This document shows, in pieces, positions 61,051-64,000 of a DNA stretch of 64,000 nt. The stretch's first letter is position 1; each line of letters begins with the position of its first letter. A program made the position numbers and the translations under genes. The stretch covers positions 252,663,582 to 252,727,581 of the forward strand of contig CP136061.1 in assembly GCA_032622095.1 (NCBI GenBank), given 5' to 3'. Origin of the DNA: Siphonodentalium dalli (lineage: Eukaryota > Mollusca > Scaphopoda > Gadilida > Siphonodentaliidae). A model generated the notes under the pieces. That model saw only the letters and a list, made by a program, of their open reading frames with translations, was not told where the DNA came from and did not search any database.

Positions 61051-61506
61051 TTAACCCGTTCAGTGCCAGGGGTGATCTTATCGGCCCTAATTTACGGTCT
61101 GTAAAATTGGCCCTAAAATAATTGTTTTTTTATTTTTATTGTTTTTTTATTTTTTGAGTTGAATTTTTTTTGGGTATGCTTAAGCATGCTATAGCGAATT
61201 TAAAAACAAACTGGTTAAAACCTTAGGGACATGTTATAACTCAAAACTATCACCAAGTATTCATAGTAATAATTTTGATGCTCTGGCGCTAAACATACAA
61301 AATAAGTCTGTTAAAGAATATAAGAAAAAATTATTAAAATTGTATAAAATTGTAATAAATAATAACAAATGATGAAGAATTGTTAGGCCAATGCATTCTC
61401 TTATATATGCGAGGTGACCTATGGTCGACTCGCATATATAAGAGAATGCATTGGCACAGGGTATATGGGTTGATAAAAAAATCGGACCTGGCTCTGAAAG
61501 GGTTAA
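61051..61506. mobile_element. Pal-B MITE copy 5
   Basis: TTAACCCGTTCAGTGCCAGG to CCTGGCTCTGAAAGGGTTAA with TTAA edges. Palindrome at 61387-61455 in the usual orientation. Its core variant AGGTGACC is shared, inverted, with the reversed core at 23235. Preceded by single-copy satellite-unit sequence at 60985-61050. Confidence 0.9.
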
Positions 61507-62442
61507 GAATAACAAATTAAATTCGTCGCCCGCCCAATTTCCCAAAAAAGTTGGATGAGAATTTAGTAACTTATTTATATTGGCCATATGAGTTGATGTT
61601 TTCGATAGCATGAGTAATTTTTTTTTTTTTCAATTTGATAAGCATGTTACCCCTTCTATCACACATTCCATGACATTTAAATTTCGACCCCATACTAAAC
61701 AGCTAAGCATGAAATGAAAAATTATTAGCTTAAATATTAAGGGATGACTAGCCGTTGGATAGTTGATATTATAATTTTTATCGATATTGATTTGTTAATA
61801 TTTAAAAACCACATGCCAATTTGCGCTCCAAACACATCATAATATTCCATTTTTTATTTTTTCCGCATCGAAATAGGTTGATAAATACCTGAACTACCTT
61901 TCTATGAGTATGATATGTATAATAGATGTTCTTCCCATGGTCTTTCAGTTGGCAACTCTTGTGGAGTTCAGAACAAATATAATGCTTCTATAGAATAACC
62001 CGGTGTAACAAGTTAATTTCCCCCTGGATATCTTCCCCCATCATTGGCCTATTTCAAGGCTTGGGCTAATAAAATTTTACTAGGTCCGTTTAAATATATT
62101 TATTATGTTTAATCATTAATAATGAGGCATGTCTATTATAATTGACAGTTTGGGTGCATCGATTCGAGATAAACGATCACGAAGTTTTAATAATATGGCC
62201 TGTCTCATTGAATCAAGGTAGATAACTCTATATACCCTTGCATGTACTAACACCTCACACATATGGTATATTGGGAGTATCTCTATTGTAACCCCATCCA
62301 TACCATTGCCATGGTAATGTTTTCCTTGGTAATAACCAATCACAGGTTAAGGTGTTAGATTTGAAGGATGTTTTAAAGGGACTTATGGTTTTTGAGGTGG
62401 GTTTATGCATAATAATATAAAATTTATAAAAGTTTGTAAAAC
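61507..62442. other. AT-rich sequence without recognised gene
   Basis: A minus-strand frame of 75 codons at 62116-62343 is open, with no recognised domain. No other landmark. Confidence 0.45.
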
Positions 62443-62912
62443 AACCCTTTCATGACGGGAGCTGCACTTGTGCAGCATTAACCCTTTACCCAACAGAAGG
62501 GCCCTGTGCCAATGCATTCTCTTATATATGCGAGTCGACCATAGGTCGCCTCGCATATATAAGAGAATGCATTGGCTTAACACATTCAAAATTATAAAAT
62601 TGTTAAAGAATGTAAGAAAAAATGGTAAAAAGTATTAAAAAAAGATTTTTTTTAGGCCAATGCATTCTCTTATATATGCGAGGCGACCTATGGTCGACTC
62701 GCATATATAAGAGAATGCATTGGCACAGGGTATAACTATAACCATCACAATGTGGTCAATGAGCCGGTTCCAATGATATCCATATTTGTATGGTTTTATT
62801 GAGACAGACCGAAGATATTTTAGGCTGTTGAAGCTTTATTTGGCCGGTTTTGGCCGGTTTGTTGGGTAAAGGGTTAAAGATCCTATGTCAATGCATTCTC
62901 TTATATATGCGA
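62443..62912. mobile_element. Pal-D MITE fragment split by Pal-A
   Basis: CCCTTTCATGACGGGAGCTG and TTGTGCAGCA to the left of Pal-A, then AGATCCTATGTCAATGCATTC-type half palindrome to the right. Together they reproduce the inverse of 27280-27345, apart from the insertion. Confidence 0.8.
62478..62877. mobile_element. Pal-A MITE copy 5, inserted in a Pal-D TTAA
   Basis: TTAACCCTTTACCCAACA to TGTTGGGTAAAGGGTTAA; TTAA at 62478-62481 and 62874-62877. Palindromes at 62508-62576 and 62656-62724. The empty target GCAGCATTAAAGATCC can be read inverted at 27315-27332. Confidence 0.95.
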
Positions 62913-63164
62913 TGTTCAGGACAACTTGAAAAATGTATTCAAATTTCACAGAAAATTTAATTCTATAATACACTTCTTGTTTATTTTGAATATTCCATTG
63001 TTAAAAAAATTACATACATACATGTCGAGATAAATCTTAATTTTCACTGCTCATGTCAACTGATAACAAGCTTTCTAACACAAAATATTATCATTGGATA
63101 TAATTTTGACTTGATATTTTTTGTAATTGTTATTTCATTCATTTTCGATACATTCTGATAACTA

Positions 63165-63531
63165 TTGCCATGGGTTGGCATCAATCGTGCATGCATGTCA
63201 ACAATTTCCATTAGCACACCCTACAGAACGCATCCCTCTTCCAATTGTCACCAAAGTTCATATGGATATTTGGGGTGACCTCTAGATAGGTGCCATCGAT
63301 TTTTTCCAAATTTGTTTGAAAAACATGGCCGCCATCAGCCACCTTGGATTTCAAATTTCATATTCTGCAGCCCATATTTATTGGAGAAATGTCTGAAATA
63401 AAAACAATTTCATCGACACAATGCAATCTCTTCACTGAATCTTTTTGACTTCCGTATTCTTTATCATTCTATTGACTGCTCAGCATACAATTAACGCCTC
63501 CCCAAGTTGAGCTACAGTGTCATTGACACTT
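63165..63531. mobile_element. Unexpanded relative of the satellite transposon
   Basis: ACTATTGCCATGGGTTGGCA at the left, one internal AAAAACATGGCCGCCATCAG unit, and CAAGTTGAGCTACAGTGTCA at the right. Same ends as the 5.9-kb element at 3826, but with a single unit and no satellite. Confidence 0.8.
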
Positions 63532-63879
63532 TAATTTATGCTGTTGTCATTTTAAATCGCTAGTTAGTTTATATTATTGGGCATCTAATGGATTCTAACC
63601 GGTCTTAGAAGTAAAACTGCTGTTGCTGTCGAAGGTTAACAACTTTTAATATAGTGTACATGTCTTTCTATTTTAGTGAATTTAGTTATTATCATAAAAA
63701 ACTATTTCGGCTTTGTATCGATCAAATTTCATGTTGCAGGGAGTCAAATTTCAGAATTTAAAAAAATTGTTTTGGCTGTGAACCAATCAAATTTCATCTT
63801 GCAGGGATATAAATGTCAGAATTTACATTTCATTTCCTTTGTGTTAATGTTCTATGTGGAGTAAGTGTTTCCCCATTTA
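63532..63879. repeat. Intron or flank with a duplicated 60-bp unit
   Basis: ATCAAATTTCATGTTGCAGG at 63721 and ATCAAATTTCATCTTGCAGG at 63787 start two similar units. No gene recognised. Confidence 0.5.
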
Positions 63880-64000
63880 AGACTGCAAATAGTGTGTCTG
63901 TCTTTGGTAGAATCAGGTACTCAGAGGGTGAATTTAGTGACGCTATCCCGCACAGTGGGCTAGAATCACAAAATTCACCCTCTAGGAACCTCATTCTGCT
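63880..64000. mobile_element. CAAGCC MITE copy, cut by the window end
   Basis: Degenerate left end near CTGCAAATAGTGTGTCTGTC, then AGAGGGTGAATTTAGTGA and the inverse AATTCACCCTCT. Confidence 0.75.

Overview
This is AT-rich animal nuclear DNA: intron-rich, packed with transposons and satellites, and with no operons or bacterial signals. The dispersed repeats (short elements starting near TTTTAGCTCACCTGAG, and 'GTCCGTCCGTC' elements whose copies differ mostly by point mutation) resemble repeats I associate with molluscs and related marine invertebrates. I infer a lophotrochozoan, probably a bivalve-like mollusc, with moderate confidence.

One host gene is clear. Seventeen small GT-AG exons on the + strand, from about 10.4 to 58.1 kb, encode the middle of an ASK-family MAP kinase kinase kinase (MAP3K5/MAP3K15 type). 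They cover the end of the central regulatory region (exons 1-5), a complete kinase domain (exons 6-13: glycine loop, VAIK lysine, HRD, DFG, activation loop, APE) and the segment after the kinase with an RSxSxP 14-3-3-type motif (exons 14-15). The splice phase is continuous from exon 4 to exon 17. One exon of about 30 codons between exons 3 and 4 was not found. Both ends of the gene lie outside the window or were not recognised.

Layout: 0-3.7 kb holds degenerate GC-richer repeats with no convincing gene; 3.7-9.9 kb a satellite-filled transposon nested in a MITE; 10.2-12.2 kb exons 1-3; 12.2-20.7 kb a long intron with a two-hairpin MITE, a 27-bp minisatellite, a decayed zinc-finger transposon and a nested hAT element; 20.7-46.6 kb exons 4-15 with their introns full of TTAA-target MITEs, a LINE fragment, a 66-bp satellite and a 31-bp satellite with a Harbinger-like insertion; 46.6-64 kb exons 16-17, a 3.4-kb TTAA element, a 72-74-bp satellite starting at the exon 16 donor, a second zinc-finger transposon and more MITEs.

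Three themes stand out. (1) A 69-bp near-perfect palindrome is shared by several otherwise different transposon families, most with TTAA target duplications; empty and filled sites can be compared inside the window. (2) Several exons of the kinase gene have tandem or partial duplications at or near their splice sites, some of which copy the splice site itself. (3) Three satellites appear to be expansions of a unit belonging to a transposon whose unexpanded copies also lie in this window.
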